From NCBI RefSeq assembly GCF_001646655.1, contig NZ_LPZN01000048.1, positions 1 through 64,000 of the forward strand: 64,000 nt of DNA, given 5' to 3'. The position numbers and the translations under genes were made by a program. The notes below the pieces were generated by a model, which ran no database searches, was not told where the DNA came from, and saw nothing but the letters and a program-made list of their open reading frames with translations. Shown here in pieces: positions 46,524 through 56,327 of the stretch (position 1 is its first letter; the number at the start of each line of letters is the position of its first letter). Source of the stretch: Rhodococcus gordoniae. GTDB taxonomy: Bacteria; Actinomycetota; Actinomycetes; Mycobacteriales; Mycobacteriaceae.

Positions 46524-47381
46524 TCAGTCGGTCTGTTCCGGTTCGGACGAGGACGACTCGGCAGCGGCAGGCTCGTCCGCGGACTCGGCGGGCGCCGAGC
46601 CGAGTTCGACGACCTCCACGGCCGAATCGTCGAATGCCTCGTACAGCGGGGAGCCGGCGCCGGTGGGCAGAGAGGTGTCGGAATGCGCACCGCACCCGTA
46701 CTCGGCGTGCACGACATGACCGTCGGCGGCGAACTCGTTGCCGCATACCCCGAAGGCCGCACGCAACGAACCTGCGAGGGGAAGGTAGAAACCGCACAGG
46801 CGGCACGAGGACGGGGCGGCCTTCGCCATCTCCGAACCGGGGCCGTACTCGCCGTCGAACCACCGCTGCGCTGCTTCGAGGCGACCCTCGAGGCTCATGA
46901 CCTGCCTGCGGCCCAACCCGATCTCGAGGGCGGTCTCGTCGACCTCGGGATCGCCGGACTGCATGTAGCCGGGTACCAGCCGCACATCGTCGGGAGCGGG
47001 AGCCAGCAGATCGCCGGGACCGAGATCGCCGGGACGGATCCGTTCGCTCCACGGCACCCACTCGGGCGCGACGAGGGCGTCGGGGCCTGGCAGGAGCACG
47101 AGTTCGCTCACCGTCACCCGGTCGGAATCCGGTGCGGCGGACACGACGACGGCCCACTGCCAACCGCGGTAGCCCGGAAGCTCCGCGACGAAGCGGTGGG
47201 TGGCCGAGCACTCGTCCTCGCGCGTGACGCCCAGATAGGCGCCGACTCCACCGTCTCCGAGTTCGTCGAGTGCGGCCCGAGCGAGGTCGGCGGCGTCGGC
47301 GAGCACGGAACGCACCGCCGGATCGACCACGGGGTTCGTTCCTCGGGAAGCGGAAGCAGAGGCAACACTCACGGCCCCCAT
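46524..47381 (-). CDS. DUF3027 family protein
   Basis: A 285-residue protein. VLADAADLARAALDELGDGG, VAELPGYRGWQWAVVVSAAP, PGDLLAPAPDDVRLVPGY and RWFDGEYGPGSEMAKAAPSSC are DUF3027 landmarks; a C-terminal CRLCGFYLPLAG and VHAEYGCGAHS carry conserved cysteines and histidines that look like a metal site. The tail is Glu/Ser/Ala rich. ATG 47381 is used; GTG 47372 would shorten it by three residues. It leads the operon with the sacsin-type ATPase. Function unknown. Confidence 0.83.
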   Translation of the reverse strand: MGAVSVASASASRGTNPVVDPAVRSVLADAADLARAALDELGDGGVGAYLGVTREDECSATHRFVAELPGYRGWQWAVVVSAAPDSDRVTVSELVLLPGPDALVAPEWVPWSERIRPGDLGPGDLLAPAPDDVRLVPGYMQSGDPEVDETALEIGLGRRQVMSLEGRLEAAQRWFDGEYGPGSEMAKAAPSSCRLCGFYLPLAGSLRAAFGVCGNEFAADGHVVHAEYGCGAHSDTSLPTGAGSPLYEAFDDSAVEVVELGSAPAESADEPAAAESSSSEPEQTD

Positions 47382-47465
47382 TCTGCCTGACCTGTCGGCC
47401 CGGGCGCCCGCGGGTCGCGGAAGCTGGTGCAGACGCGGGTCGCACACGCGATGCAGGATGGGCGC

Positions 47466-48281
47466 GTGTCCCGTCTTCTTCTCTCGGCCGCGGTCGCGGC
47501 GATCGTCTGCGTCACCACCGCCGGATGCGGTGACGATCTCGTCGCCGAACCCGGGCCACCGGCCACCGAGCTCGGTGTGGAGGTCGTCGCCACACACCCT
47601 CACGATCCGGAGGCGTTCACCCAGGGCCTCGAGATCGACGAGGACGAACTGCTCGAAGGCACCGGCCGTGCCGGACACTCGTGGGTCTCGGCGCGGGAGG
47701 TCGACGTCGACGGCGGCACCCTCACACTCGCCGAAGCCGAACGCACCCGTGAGCCCGTCCTCGACGACTTCTTCGGGGAGGGCATCACCGTGGTCGACGA
47801 CGAGCTGTGGCAACTGACCTGGAAGGACGGCACCGCCGTCGTGCGCGATCGCGACACGCTTCTCGAGAAGCGCCGCGTCGGCTACGACAGCGAAGGCTGG
47901 GGGCTGTGCGCCCGGCCCGACCGTCTGGTGATGAGCGACGGCTCGGCCGAGCTGATCTTCCGCGACCCCACCTCCTTCGCCGAGATCGGACGCGTCACCG
48001 TGCACCGGGAGGGCCGCGCCGTGACGAATCTCAACGAGCTCGAGTGCGCCGAGGACGGCAGTGTCTACGCGAACGTCTGGCAGACGGACGAGATCGTGCG
48101 GATCGATCCGTCCACCGGCCGGGTGGACGCGCGGATCGACGCGGCGCCGCTGCGCGATCTGCTGCCCGACGGGGCCGAGGTGGACGTCCTCAACGGCATC
48201 GCGCAGATCCCGGGAACCGACCGGTTCCTGGTGACGGGCAAGTACTGGCCGACCCTGTTCGAGGTGCGTTTCGTGGGGTGA
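47466..48281 (+). CDS. Glutaminyl-peptide cyclotransferase lipoprotein
   Basis: A 271-residue beta-propeller enzyme of the plant-type glutamine cyclotransferase family (PF05096). The N-terminus is a lipoprotein signal: VSRLLLSAAVAAIVCVTTAG then Cys, a TAGC lipobox. The body has ATHPHDPEAFTQGLEIDEDE, EGWGLCARPDRLVMSDGSAE and LNELECAEDGSVYANVWQTD, the family's conserved blocks with WGLC and LNELE. It converts N-terminal glutamine to pyroglutamate at the outer face of the membrane. The GTG at 47466 is preferred; an in-frame ATG at 47451 is possible. Confidence 0.84.
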   Translation: MSRLLLSAAVAAIVCVTTAGCGDDLVAEPGPPATELGVEVVATHPHDPEAFTQGLEIDEDELLEGTGRAGHSWVSAREVDVDGGTLTLAEAERTREPVLDDFFGEGITVVDDELWQLTWKDGTAVVRDRDTLLEKRRVGYDSEGWGLCARPDRLVMSDGSAELIFRDPTSFAEIGRVTVHREGRAVTNLNELECAEDGSVYANVWQTDEIVRIDPSTGRVDARIDAAPLRDLLPDGAEVDVLNGIAQIPGTDRFLVTGKYWPTLFEVRFVG

Positions 48282-48372
48282 TCCGGGTGGCATACCGATC
48301 GCGACACGCCTCACCGGGGCCACGACCCGCCCTTGTGTTACAGCCGCTACAGCGTGGGGAAGAATCGAAGAC

Positions 48373-50049
48373 GTGACCGAACCGGACGAGCGACCCGCCC
48401 CAGAGGGAGCAGACCGACCTGCCCCGGGCTCGCAGCATCCGGGGTACAGCAACTATCCGCCTCCCCGCCGCGTCTCGGGACGTCGTACTCCCCTGCCACC
48501 CCTGCATCCCGTCGACCACCCGCGCCGACCTGCGGGTGCGCCGGGTGCCGATCGCGAGGAGTCCGCGTCCGGCACCGATGCACCGCGCGCTCCGCGCATG
48601 CCGCGGAAACTGACGGTGACGCGAGTCGCGGCTCTGCGCAGCCGCGAACTCACCTCGAAGGGCATCGCGACGTTCCGCCGGGCCGCCACCGCCGACGGCG
48701 CCGACAAGTCGGGACTGACCGCGCTCACCTACGCGACGATGGCGAACTTCGCTTCCGATGCGGCAATCGCCGTCGCCCTCGCGAACACCCTGTTCTTCTC
48801 GGCGGCCACCGGGGAGGACAAGACGAAGGTCGCGCTGTATCTGCTCATCACGATCGCGCCGTTCGCGATCATCGCGCCGCTCATCGGGCCGTTGCTCGAT
48901 CGGCTGCAGCACGGTCGCCGTCTCGCGCTGGCGACGTCCTTCGCGCTGCGCACGGTGCTCGCGATGGTGCTCGTGTTCAACTTCGACAGCTGGCTGCTGT
49001 ATCCGGCCGCCCTGGGCATGATGGTGCTGAGCAAATCGTTCGCGGTACTCAAATCCGCGGTGACCCCACGCGTCCTGCCACCGGAGATCGATCTGGTGCG
49101 GGTGAACTCCCGGCTGACGGTCTTCGGCCTGGTCGGCGGCACGATCGGCGCCGGCGCGGTCGCGGCGGCCGCCGCGTGGGCGTTCGGGTCGGCGGGAGCA
49201 TTGTGGCTGTGCGCCGGGATCACCGCCTTCGGCGCCTATCTGAGCATGCGTATCCCGGCCTGGGTCGAGGTCACCGAGGGCGAGGTACCGGCGACACTGT
49301 CGTACCACCGCTCCGATGCGCGTACCGAGGTGCTGCATTCCGACACCGTGACCGAGGTGATCGTCACCAAGTCCGGAAAACGGAAACAGCCCCTCGGACG
49401 GGCCGTCGTGACCGGACTGTGGGGCAACGGCACGATCCGCATCCTCACCGGCTTCCTCACCCTGTTCATGGCGTTCGTCGCGAAGAACACCACCGGACAG
49501 GATCCGCTGATGCAGGCCGCGATGCTCGGAGGTGTCGGCGCCGCCGCCGCGATCGGCAACTTCGCCGGCAATGCGACCGGAGCGCGACTCGCGCTGGGGC
49601 GGCCCGCCCTGATCGTCGTGCGGTGCACCGCGGCGGTCGTGGTCGTGGCCGCCGTGGTCGCCGCGACCGGCAACGTCCTGACCGCAGCCCTGGCGGCGCT
49701 CGTCGCGGCGTGCGCCAGCGCGCTCGCCAAGGTCTCGCTCGACGCGTCGCTCCAGCAGGACCTCCCGGAGGAATCGATCGCGTCGGGATTCGGACGGTCC
49801 GAGACCGTCCTCCAGCTCAGCTGGGTGTTCGGCGGGGCGATGGGCGTGCTGCTGCCCACCGAACTGTGGCTCGGATTCGCCGTGGTCTCCGTGGTGCTGG
49901 TCGTCGGATTCGCACAGACGGTGCTGACATACCGTGGGGGGACGTTGCTACCGGGATTCGGCGGCCGTCGACCCGAACGCGTCTCCACCGAGACGGCTGC
50001 CGGGCGACGACGCGCCGGCGGATCCCCCACCGAAGATTGGAACAGTTGA
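48373..50049 (+). CDS. MFS-type membrane transporter (Rv0876c-like)
   Basis: A 558-residue protein with a roughly 110-residue, proline- and arginine-rich cytoplasmic N-terminus and 10-12 helices. PLIGPLLDRLQHGRRLALAT is an MFS-like loop and PRVLPPEIDLVRVNSRL a central conserved segment. The length and the long disordered N-terminus match Rv0876c, whose neighbour Rv0875c corresponds to the DUF2771 gene that follows here. The substrate is unknown. The GTG at 48373 starts VTEPDERPAP. Confidence 0.82.
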   Translation: MTEPDERPAPEGADRPAPGSQHPGYSNYPPPRRVSGRRTPLPPLHPVDHPRRPAGAPGADREESASGTDAPRAPRMPRKLTVTRVAALRSRELTSKGIATFRRAATADGADKSGLTALTYATMANFASDAAIAVALANTLFFSAATGEDKTKVALYLLITIAPFAIIAPLIGPLLDRLQHGRRLALATSFALRTVLAMVLVFNFDSWLLYPAALGMMVLSKSFAVLKSAVTPRVLPPEIDLVRVNSRLTVFGLVGGTIGAGAVAAAAAWAFGSAGALWLCAGITAFGAYLSMRIPAWVEVTEGEVPATLSYHRSDARTEVLHSDTVTEVIVTKSGKRKQPLGRAVVTGLWGNGTIRILTGFLTLFMAFVAKNTTGQDPLMQAAMLGGVGAAAAIGNFAGNATGARLALGRPALIVVRCTAAVVVVAAVVAATGNVLTAALAALVAACASALAKVSLDASLQQDLPEESIASGFGRSETVLQLSWVFGGAMGVLLPTELWLGFAVVSVVLVVGFAQTVLTYRGGTLLPGFGGRRPERVSTETAAGRRRAGGSPTEDWNS

Positions 50050-50050
50050 G

Positions 50051-50539
50051 TTGCAGGCCCGGACGAAGAAGACTCTCGCGCTGCTGCTGGTGGCCCTGGT
50101 GATCGTGGTGGGGGGAGTCGCCGCCACGGTGTGGAAACTGGTCGATTCGGCCGAGCCCACGCTTCCGACCATCACCGCGTACGCCCGGGGAAAGACCGTG
50201 ACGGTCGACCCCGCGCAACACTGCAATCTCTATCTCGAGGACTGCGTGGAGAACCCCATCGGTCAGCTCGACGTGCCGGCGGGCTACCCGCTGCAGTTGT
50301 CGCTCCCCGCGGAGATCGCCGATGCTCCGTGGCGCATCATCACCGTCTACGGCGACACGCAGACCGGTCAGACCTACGTCGACGGCGCCATGTTCGAGGC
50401 CGGGGCGCGTCGGACGCTCACTGTGAAGAGCTCTCCCGAGCTGCAGCTGCTCGGGGTCGAGATCCAGCTGCCGTCGGCCGTGGTCGACGAGGCCGGTGAA
50501 CCGATCGCGCACGCAGTCTGGGCCGTGAAGACCTTCTGA
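50051..50539 (+). CDS. DUF2771 exported protein (Rv0875c-like)
   Basis: A 162-residue protein with an N-terminal hydrophobic helix (about 8-30, TLALLLVALVIVVGGVAAT) acting as an uncleaved signal or membrane anchor, then an extracytoplasmic domain with a Cys pair (HCNLYLEDCV) and LDVPAGYPLQLSLPAEIADA. The pair of cysteines may form a disulfide. The probable start is a TTG at 50051, 2 nt after the MFS gene's stop; the frame has no ATG or GTG closer. It is coupled to the MFS gene. Function unknown. Confidence 0.78.
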   Translation: MQARTKKTLALLLVALVIVVGGVAATVWKLVDSAEPTLPTITAYARGKTVTVDPAQHCNLYLEDCVENPIGQLDVPAGYPLQLSLPAEIADAPWRIITVYGDTQTGQTYVDGAMFEAGARRTLTVKSSPELQLLGVEIQLPSAVVDEAGEPIAHAVWAVKTF

Positions 50540-50555
50540 TCCGGCAGCACGAACG

Positions 50556-50595
50556 ACGCCGGGCCGCTCTCGCCGGTAGCGAGGCGGCCTGGCGT
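50556..50595. terminator. Bidirectional hairpin between DUF2771 and cspB genes
   Basis: The arm ACGCCGGGCCGCTCTC (50556-50571) pairs, with one mismatch in the core and slight imperfection at its base, with GAGGCGGCCTGGCGT (50581-50595). A T-rich stretch (TTTCGTTT) follows on the plus strand. Confidence 0.65.
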
Positions 50596-50604
50596 GTTTC
50601 GTTT

Positions 50605-51012
50605 CTAGTGGTCGAGCTCGCGCGCGATCGCCCGCATGACCTCGGAGATGCGCTGACCGGTCTTGCGGTCGGGATAGCGCCCGCGCCGCAGATCGGGCTG
50701 TACCGCTGCTTCGAGCAGCTTGATCATGTCCTCGACCATGCCGTGCAGCTCGTCCGGTGCGCGGCGCTTCTGCTGGACAGGAGCCTCGCGGCGTCCCTGC
50801 CGCAGCGTGGGTTGCTCGAGGAGCTCGACCTTCAGCGCCTGCGGACCCCGGCGACCCACTGCCATGCCGAACTCGACGCGCTGCCCGGGCTTGAGCGCTT
50901 CCACTCCTTCGGGGAGCGCGGAGGCACGCACGTAGACGTCCTCGCCCTCGTCCTGGGACAGGAAGCCGAAGCCCTTTTCGACGTCGTACCACTTCACCTT
51001 GCCGGTCGGCAC
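50605..51012 (-). CDS. cspB: Cold-shock-domain protein CspB (long form)
   Basis: A 135-residue protein. The cold-shock domain (about 1-67) has [20 protein letters not shown] and [20 protein letters not shown], containing both RNP motifs ([13 protein letters not shown]). The C-terminal 65 residues are a helical extension with [18 protein letters not shown] and [19 protein letters not shown], as in M. tuberculosis CspB (Rv0871), which is also longer than the 70-residue Csp proteins. It binds single-stranded RNA and DNA. GTG 51012 matches the family's MPTGKVKWY start; another GTG at 51021 lies closer to the GAGGAG site. Confidence 0.88.
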   Translation of the reverse strand: MPTGKVKWYDVEKGFGFLSQDEGEDVYVRASALPEGVEALKPGQRVEFGMAVGRRGPQALKVELLEQPTLRQGRREAPVQQKRRAPDELHGMVEDMIKLLEAAVQPDLRRGRYPDRKTGQRISEVMRAIARELDH

Positions 51013-51204
51013 CGCGCTCACCCGCTCCTCGACAGCTGTGCCCCCACGGGGCAACCCGTTTACCATGCAAAACAACGCGCCCCGACTCGGTCGAGTGGGA
51101 CGCGTAGACGCCTGCCAGTGTACCTGCCGGGGTGTGCGTCCCCCCGAATCGTCTTCCCGCTCCCGGACCTCACCGCCGGACCCCGCGACGACTACCGTGG
51201 TCAC

Positions 51205-51447
51205 GTGGGTACTTCATCTTCGGATTCGTCCGCCGCTCCGCGTAACGGCCTCCTGAAGGCCGCGATCGTGTGTTTCGCCGTCGGCGTGGTGGCCGTCCTC
51301 GCCATCTTCCTCACCCCGGTGATCACCGACGGCAAGCCCGGGCTCGTGCTGTATCTGCTGACCCTCGCCTGGCCGCTGGGCTTCGCGCTCGCCATCGCCT
51401 TCGCGCTGAGCTCGGGCCGGCGCGCACGGAACGGAGACCGGACATGA
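51205..51447 (+). CDS. Small two-helix membrane protein upstream of yccF
   Basis: An 80-residue protein with a polar start ([14 protein letters not shown]) and two hydrophobic helices (about 17-38 and 46-68, with a [11 protein letters not shown] loop). It is not a family I can name. GTG 51205 lies 6 nt after TACCGT (51193-51198), so it is probably leaderless. Its stop overlaps the YccF ATG (ATGA), so they form an operon. Confidence 0.72.
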   Translation: MGTSSSDSSAAPRNGLLKAAIVCFAVGVVAVLAIFLTPVITDGKPGLVLYLLTLAWPLGFALAIAFALSSGRRARNGDRT

Positions 51448-51831
51448 GGATCCTCCTCAACATCATCTGGCTGATCTTCGGCGGCCTGTGGCTCGCGCTC
51501 GGTTATTTCGCGGCCGGTCTGATCTGCTGCATCCTCATCATCACCATCCCCTTCGGCATCGCGTCGTTCCGCATCGGCGTCTACGCGTTGTGGCCGTTCG
51601 GCAAGACGACGGTCGACAAACCGACGGCCGGTACCGCGTCGCTGATCGGAAATGTCATCTGGATCGTGGTCGCCGGCATCTGGCTGGCCCTCGGGCACAT
51701 CGCCACGGCGATCGCCATGGCCGTGACGATCATCGGTATCCCGCTCGCGATCGCGAACCTGAAGATGATCCCGATCTCCCTGATGCCCTTGGGGAAGGAG
51801 ATCGTTCCTGTGGAGACCCGCCCGAGTTATA

Positions 51832-51836
<5 letters not shown>
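51444..51836 (+). CDS. YccF-domain membrane protein (Rv0870c-like)
   Basis: A 130-residue protein with two YccF repeats: LLNIIWLIFGGLWLALGYFA and, in the second half, GNVIWIVVAGIWLALGHIAT. Each is followed by a conserved proline/glycine loop (ITIPFGIASF and IGIPLAIANL). The helices suggest four membrane passes; the C-terminus is cytoplasmic. The function is unknown; in M. tuberculosis, Rv0870c lies near rpfA and cspB, as here. Its stop codon is overlapped by a perfect CRP-type palindrome. Confidence 0.85.
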
Positions 51837-52898
<1,062 letters not shown>

Positions 52899-52916
52899 CA
52901 CTCCGAACATCCCGGG

Positions 52917-52948
52917 AAGGCCCCGCACCACTGATGGTGCGGGGCCTT
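52917..52948 (+). terminator. Rho-independent terminator after rpfA
   Basis: AAGGCCCCGCACCA (52917-52930) pairs perfectly with TGGTGCGGGGCCTT (52935-52948) over a 4-nt CTGA loop, followed by T/C residues; 18 nt after the rpfA stop. Confidence 0.9.
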
Positions 52949-52984
52949 TCCGCATGCGCGGACCCGGCATGGACCCTGAGAACG

Positions 52985-53020
52985 ACGACGCCCGGCCCCT
53001 GCGAAGGGACCGGGCGTCGT
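52985..53020 (-). terminator. Terminator after the converging 62-residue gene
   Basis: ACGACGCCCGGCCCCT (52985-53000) and AGGGACCGGGCGTCGT (53005-53020) form a 16-bp stem with one mismatch and a 4-nt loop, 28 nt beyond the stop of the minus-strand gene. Confidence 0.8.
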
Positions 53021-53048
53021 GCGGAAGAGCCGAATCGGTGATCCGCGA

Positions 53049-53237
53049 TCAGCGGTTGATCACCGTCTTGGGGTGCGTGTAGGGCAGGTCCTCGACCGGC
53101 AACGGGAACACGGTGTCCTCACCGTAGGGGGAGAGCGGACCGGATCGCGTGGACGACAGTTCGGTGACAGCGTGCTCACCGTCGGCCAGCTCGGGCCATC
53201 CGTGGTCGACATAGTGCTTTTTCGAAGAGGTAGCCAT
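53049..53237 (-). CDS. Conserved 62-residue actinobacterial protein
   Basis: A polar protein starting [20 protein letters not shown], with [20 protein letters not shown] in the second half and ending NR. It has no membrane segment or obvious motif. The strong hairpin just beyond its stop supports transcription as a gene of its own. It probably corresponds to the short conserved protein between the Rv0862c-like gene and rpfA in related genomes, but I cannot confirm orthology. Function unknown. Confidence 0.7.
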   Translation of the reverse strand: MATSSKKHYVDHGWPELADGEHAVTELSSTRSGPLSPYGEDTVFPLPVEDLPYTHPKTVINR

Positions 53238-53296
53238 GCGCTCATTTTGGCAGGTGAGTTCGGGGCCTGCTACCGCAGGTCTCTAATCTGGAGGGG

Positions 53297-55576
53297 ATGT
53301 CCCCGACCACGCCCGCTCCCGACACCGCCTCGGACTCCCTCGCCCGCTGGCTGGCAGGTCGACGCGACACGGATCTCGCTGCCACGCTGCGTGCCCGGCC
53401 CGACCTCGTGGTGCCGCCACCGGCGAGCATGAACGTGCTCGCCAACCGGGCACAGCAACGCGCCTCGGTGTTCCGTGCTGCCGACGAGCTCGACACCGCC
53501 ACCTTCGGAATCATCGAGGTGCTGGCGCGTCTCGGAGCGGTCGTGTCCCCCGTGGCCCGGGCCGCCGTATTCGACGAGGTGTCCGGCCGGCTCAGCGCGA
53601 GGAATCTCGACCGGATCCTGTCCACCCTGCGGTCGCTGCTGCTGGTCTGGGGATCCACCGACGAGTTGCGTCTGTCCGCTGCCGCCGTGGACGCCGTCCC
53701 GTGGCGCGTGGGACGCAGCAGCGACGTCGCCGGTCCGTCCCGGCAGGAACTCGACGATCTCCTCGCGGCGCTACCGCCCGAGCAGCGCAGCATCCTCGAC
53801 ACCCTGTCCCGTACGTCCCCGATCGGCCGTACCCGCGACGCCGCGCCCGGAACACCCGACGAGCGGCCCGTGCAGAAACTGCTCGCCGCCGGACTGCTCC
53901 TCCGCATCGACGACGAGACCGTCGAACTCCCCCACCGGGTGGGTCAGGCGCTGCGCGACGACGCATCCTTCGACCCGGCGGCGTTCGCTCCCCCGCGCGC
54001 GCCGAAACCCACCCGGTCGACCGCCGACGTCAACGCGACCGCCGCCGGTGCCGCCCTCGAACTGCTGCGGCACTGTGAGGACGTCCTCGACGTGCTGGGC
54101 GCGCAACCCGCCCCCGTCCTCAAGGCCGGCGGACTCGGTGTCCGCGAACTGCATCGCATCGGGAAGGCGGTCGGCCTCGACGACGACGAGACGGCGCTGG
54201 TCGTCGAGGTCCTCGCCGGCGCCGGGCTGATCGCGCGTGGCCTTCCCGACCCGCCCACACCCGGCGACGACGATCACTGGGCCCCGACCACCGCCACCGA
54301 CGCGTGGCTGGCGTCCTCCCCCGCCTACCGCTGGGCGGTCCTGGCCGGCGCCTGGCTCGACCTGCCGCGGCGCCCCTGGCTGATCGGCCGGCGCGACCAG
54401 AACGACAAGCCGGTCGCCGCACTCTCCGACGAGGTGAAGTCCCCCACAGCCGCCCGCGATCGGCGACTGCTGCTCGACGTCCTCTCCGACGTGCCGGCAC
54501 TGGGCGCGGACGTCGCCGATCTCCGTGCGGCTGCGGCGTGGCGTCGTCCTCGCTGGGCGGGTCGTCTCGACACGACGAGCGTCGTGGAGACCGTGCGTGA
54601 GGCGACGACCCTCGGTCTCGTCGCGCACGGCATGCTCGCGTCGCCCGGTAAGGCGTTGCTGCACGGCGGCGACGCCGAGGCCGAGATGGCGGCCGTGCTG
54701 CCCGAACCCGTCGACTACGTGCTCGTGCAGGCCGACCTGACGGTCGTCGCTCCCGGACCGCTCGTCCCCGAACTCGGCGAGCGGATCGCACTCGTGGCGG
54801 ACGTCGAATCGGCCGGTGCCGCGACGGTCTACCGGATCGGCGACAGCAGCATCCGGCGCGCGCTCGACGCCGGTCTCGGCGCGAGCGACCTGCACGGTCT
54901 GTTCGCGACGCATTCCCGTACCCCGGTGCCGCAATCGCTCACCTATCTGATCGACGACGTCGCGCGTCGCCACGGACGTCTGCGCGCGGGTGTTGCGACG
55001 TCCTTCGTCCGCGCCGACGACCCAGCTCTCCTCACCGAGGTGTTGTCCGCCCCGGTCGCCGCGATGCTCGCTCTGCGTGCGGTCGCCCCGACCGTCGCGA
55101 TCTCGCAGGCACCGCTCGCCGAGGTGCTCACCGAGCTGCGTGCCGCGGGCTTCGCTCCGGCCGGAGAGGACGCCTCGGGAGCAATCGTGGATCTACGGCC
55201 CCGAGGGGCCCGTGTCGCGATGCCGCGCGCCCGCGCCCGTTACGCCGGACCGACCGCGCCGAGCGGCGAGCAGCTCGACACCCTGGTGCGTACGCTGCGC
55301 GCCGGCGACCGTGCGGAGGCCGCGACACCGACGGCCTCGGCGCGCGGCGACGGCAGCAGATCCGGGGGCGCGGCGACTCTTGCACTGTTGCAGCTTGCCG
55401 TGCACGGCAAGCGCAGCGTCACCCTCGGCTACGTCGACGCCCAGGGGGTGGCGACGCGGCGGATCGTCGACCCGGTGTCGGTGGGCGGCGGACAGGTGCA
55501 GGCTTTCGACCCGGCGACGGGCTCGGTGCGCAGCTTCGTGCTGCACCGTGTCACCTCGGTGGCGCTGGTCGACTGA
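53297..55576 (+). CDS. XPB-associated helicase C-terminal-like/WYL protein (Rv0862c-like)
   Basis: A 759-residue protein. The N-terminal part contains LARWLAGRRDTDLAATLRAR and PPPASMNVLANRAQQRASVF, known from helicase-associated proteins. The middle is an Arg/Asp-rich helical region. The last 65 residues (LLQLAVHGKRSVTLGYVDAQ, RRIVDPVSVGGGQVQAFDP, RSFVLHRVTSVALVD) look like a WYL domain, which senses ligands in other proteins. It sits just upstream of the XPB helicase gene, as Rv0862c does with Rv0861c, so a role in DNA repair with XPB is suggested. ATG 53297 is 7 nt after TAATCT (53284-53289), a leaderless layout, and also has GGAGGGG upstream. Confidence 0.82.
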   Translation: MSPTTPAPDTASDSLARWLAGRRDTDLAATLRARPDLVVPPPASMNVLANRAQQRASVFRAADELDTATFGIIEVLARLGAVVSPVARAAVFDEVSGRLSARNLDRILSTLRSLLLVWGSTDELRLSAAAVDAVPWRVGRSSDVAGPSRQELDDLLAALPPEQRSILDTLSRTSPIGRTRDAAPGTPDERPVQKLLAAGLLLRIDDETVELPHRVGQALRDDASFDPAAFAPPRAPKPTRSTADVNATAAGAALELLRHCEDVLDVLGAQPAPVLKAGGLGVRELHRIGKAVGLDDDETALVVEVLAGAGLIARGLPDPPTPGDDDHWAPTTATDAWLASSPAYRWAVLAGAWLDLPRRPWLIGRRDQNDKPVAALSDEVKSPTAARDRRLLLDVLSDVPALGADVADLRAAAAWRRPRWAGRLDTTSVVETVREATTLGLVAHGMLASPGKALLHGGDAEAEMAAVLPEPVDYVLVQADLTVVAPGPLVPELGERIALVADVESAGAATVYRIGDSSIRRALDAGLGASDLHGLFATHSRTPVPQSLTYLIDDVARRHGRLRAGVATSFVRADDPALLTEVLSAPVAAMLALRAVAPTVAISQAPLAEVLTELRAAGFAPAGEDASGAIVDLRPRGARVAMPRARARYAGPTAPSGEQLDTLVRTLRAGDRAEAATPTASARGDGSRSGGAATLALLQLAVHGKRSVTLGYVDAQGVATRRIVDPVSVGGGQVQAFDPATGSVRSFVLHRVTSVALVD

Positions 55577-56003
55577 TGACGGAACCGGGTGCGGCCGTCG
55601 GCATTCGGCGGCCGGTCGCGCACGAGCCCGCCCCCTTCATGTGCTCCCGCGGAACAGATTCCGCGGCAATGGATTCGAGTCCTCGATCACCGATCTGCTC
55701 GACATCGGACCGGTGGCACCATCCGGGTTCGCCGAGGAGCGTCGAGATCTCCCGGGTCACTCCTCGCGCACCCTCGTTCTCGTACCGGTTCGAGTACCGG
55801 TGAGGGTCGTTCCGCCAGGGGCGCGACCTCGGGTGCGACAGGAATCGACGCACCGTGAAATCGACTCCGGGAACCCGGACGCCCGCACTATTTCTGCATT
55901 GTGTTCGGATGGCGCACAGAATATTTCGGGCGACTGGCTTTTTCCCGGAAATGACGTATGGTGTGGTCCTGTCGAGTGGTTGTTCATCGAAGATGGAGTG
56001 ACA
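55577..56003 (+). other. Gap between Rv0862c-like gene and microprotein cluster, with candidate promoter
   Basis: A 427-nt non-coding stretch. Its composition becomes more AT-rich near the end. A promoter for the small-gene cluster is likely at CTGGCT (55934-55939), 17 nt, TATGGT (55957-55962). Between the boxes lies TTTCCCGGAAA, an inverted repeat that could be an operator, and a weaker complementary ATTTCGGG lies just before it. No other gene is supported here. Confidence 0.45.
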
Positions 56004-56123
56004 ATGGCCGACAAGGGCAAGAATCCGAAGAAGCCTGCGAAGTCCCTGAAGGAACGTCGACAGGAGAAGCGGCAGAAGACCGCCGAAGCCGGAGAGTTCA
56101 TTCGTAAGCGGAAGCGGAGCTGA
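56004..56123 (+). CDS. Basic 39-residue microprotein
   Basis: A very basic peptide: MADKGKNPKKPAKSLKERRQ followed by EKRQKTAEAGEFIRKRKRS. It is nearly all Lys/Arg/Glu/Ala and likely helical; no signal or membrane segment. GGAG precedes the ATG and the start lies about 40 nt after a candidate promoter. Similar tiny KNPKKPAKSLKE proteins occur in related actinobacteria, so it is probably real; nucleic-acid or ribosome binding is a guess. It leads a run of three small genes before the XPB gene. Confidence 0.65.
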   Translation: MADKGKNPKKPAKSLKERRQEKRQKTAEAGEFIRKRKRS

Positions 56124-56138
56124 ATCCACTTGCAGGCC

Positions 56139-56306
56139 ATGGATCTCGAAATCGCAGCGCTCGAAGCGCTGTACGAGAAGATAAGTGGATTGTCCGGTCG
56201 GGAATCGGGCACCGACGCGCAGCGGCACGGATATCGGTCCGCACTGGCGCGTGCGCGTGTGTTCGTTCTCGACGAGCGTGCCGGCGCGATGAAACAGCCG
56301 GCCTGA
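56139..56306 (+). CDS. 55-residue microprotein with GYRS motif
   Basis: MDLEIAALEALYEKISGLSG followed by a polar loop (RESGTDAQRH) and GYRSALARARVFVLDERAGA, then MKQPA. Two amphipathic helices are separated by the loop, with GYRS at the start of the second. It lies 15 nt after the 39-residue gene and 21 nt before the next; it looks like an operon. The same arrangement (helix, loop, GYRS, helix) recurs in the following gene. Family and function unknown. Confidence 0.6.
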   Translation: MDLEIAALEALYEKISGLSGRESGTDAQRHGYRSALARARVFVLDERAGAMKQPA

Positions 56307-56327
56307 GAACAGAGAATCGGTACTGGA

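Noticed and set aside
55576-55803. A 75-codon plus-strand frame starting at the Rv0862c-like stop
   Set aside because: It overlaps the stop (TGATGA) but has no ribosome-binding site, and its sequence has no recognisable pattern or conserved residue types; treated as spacer.
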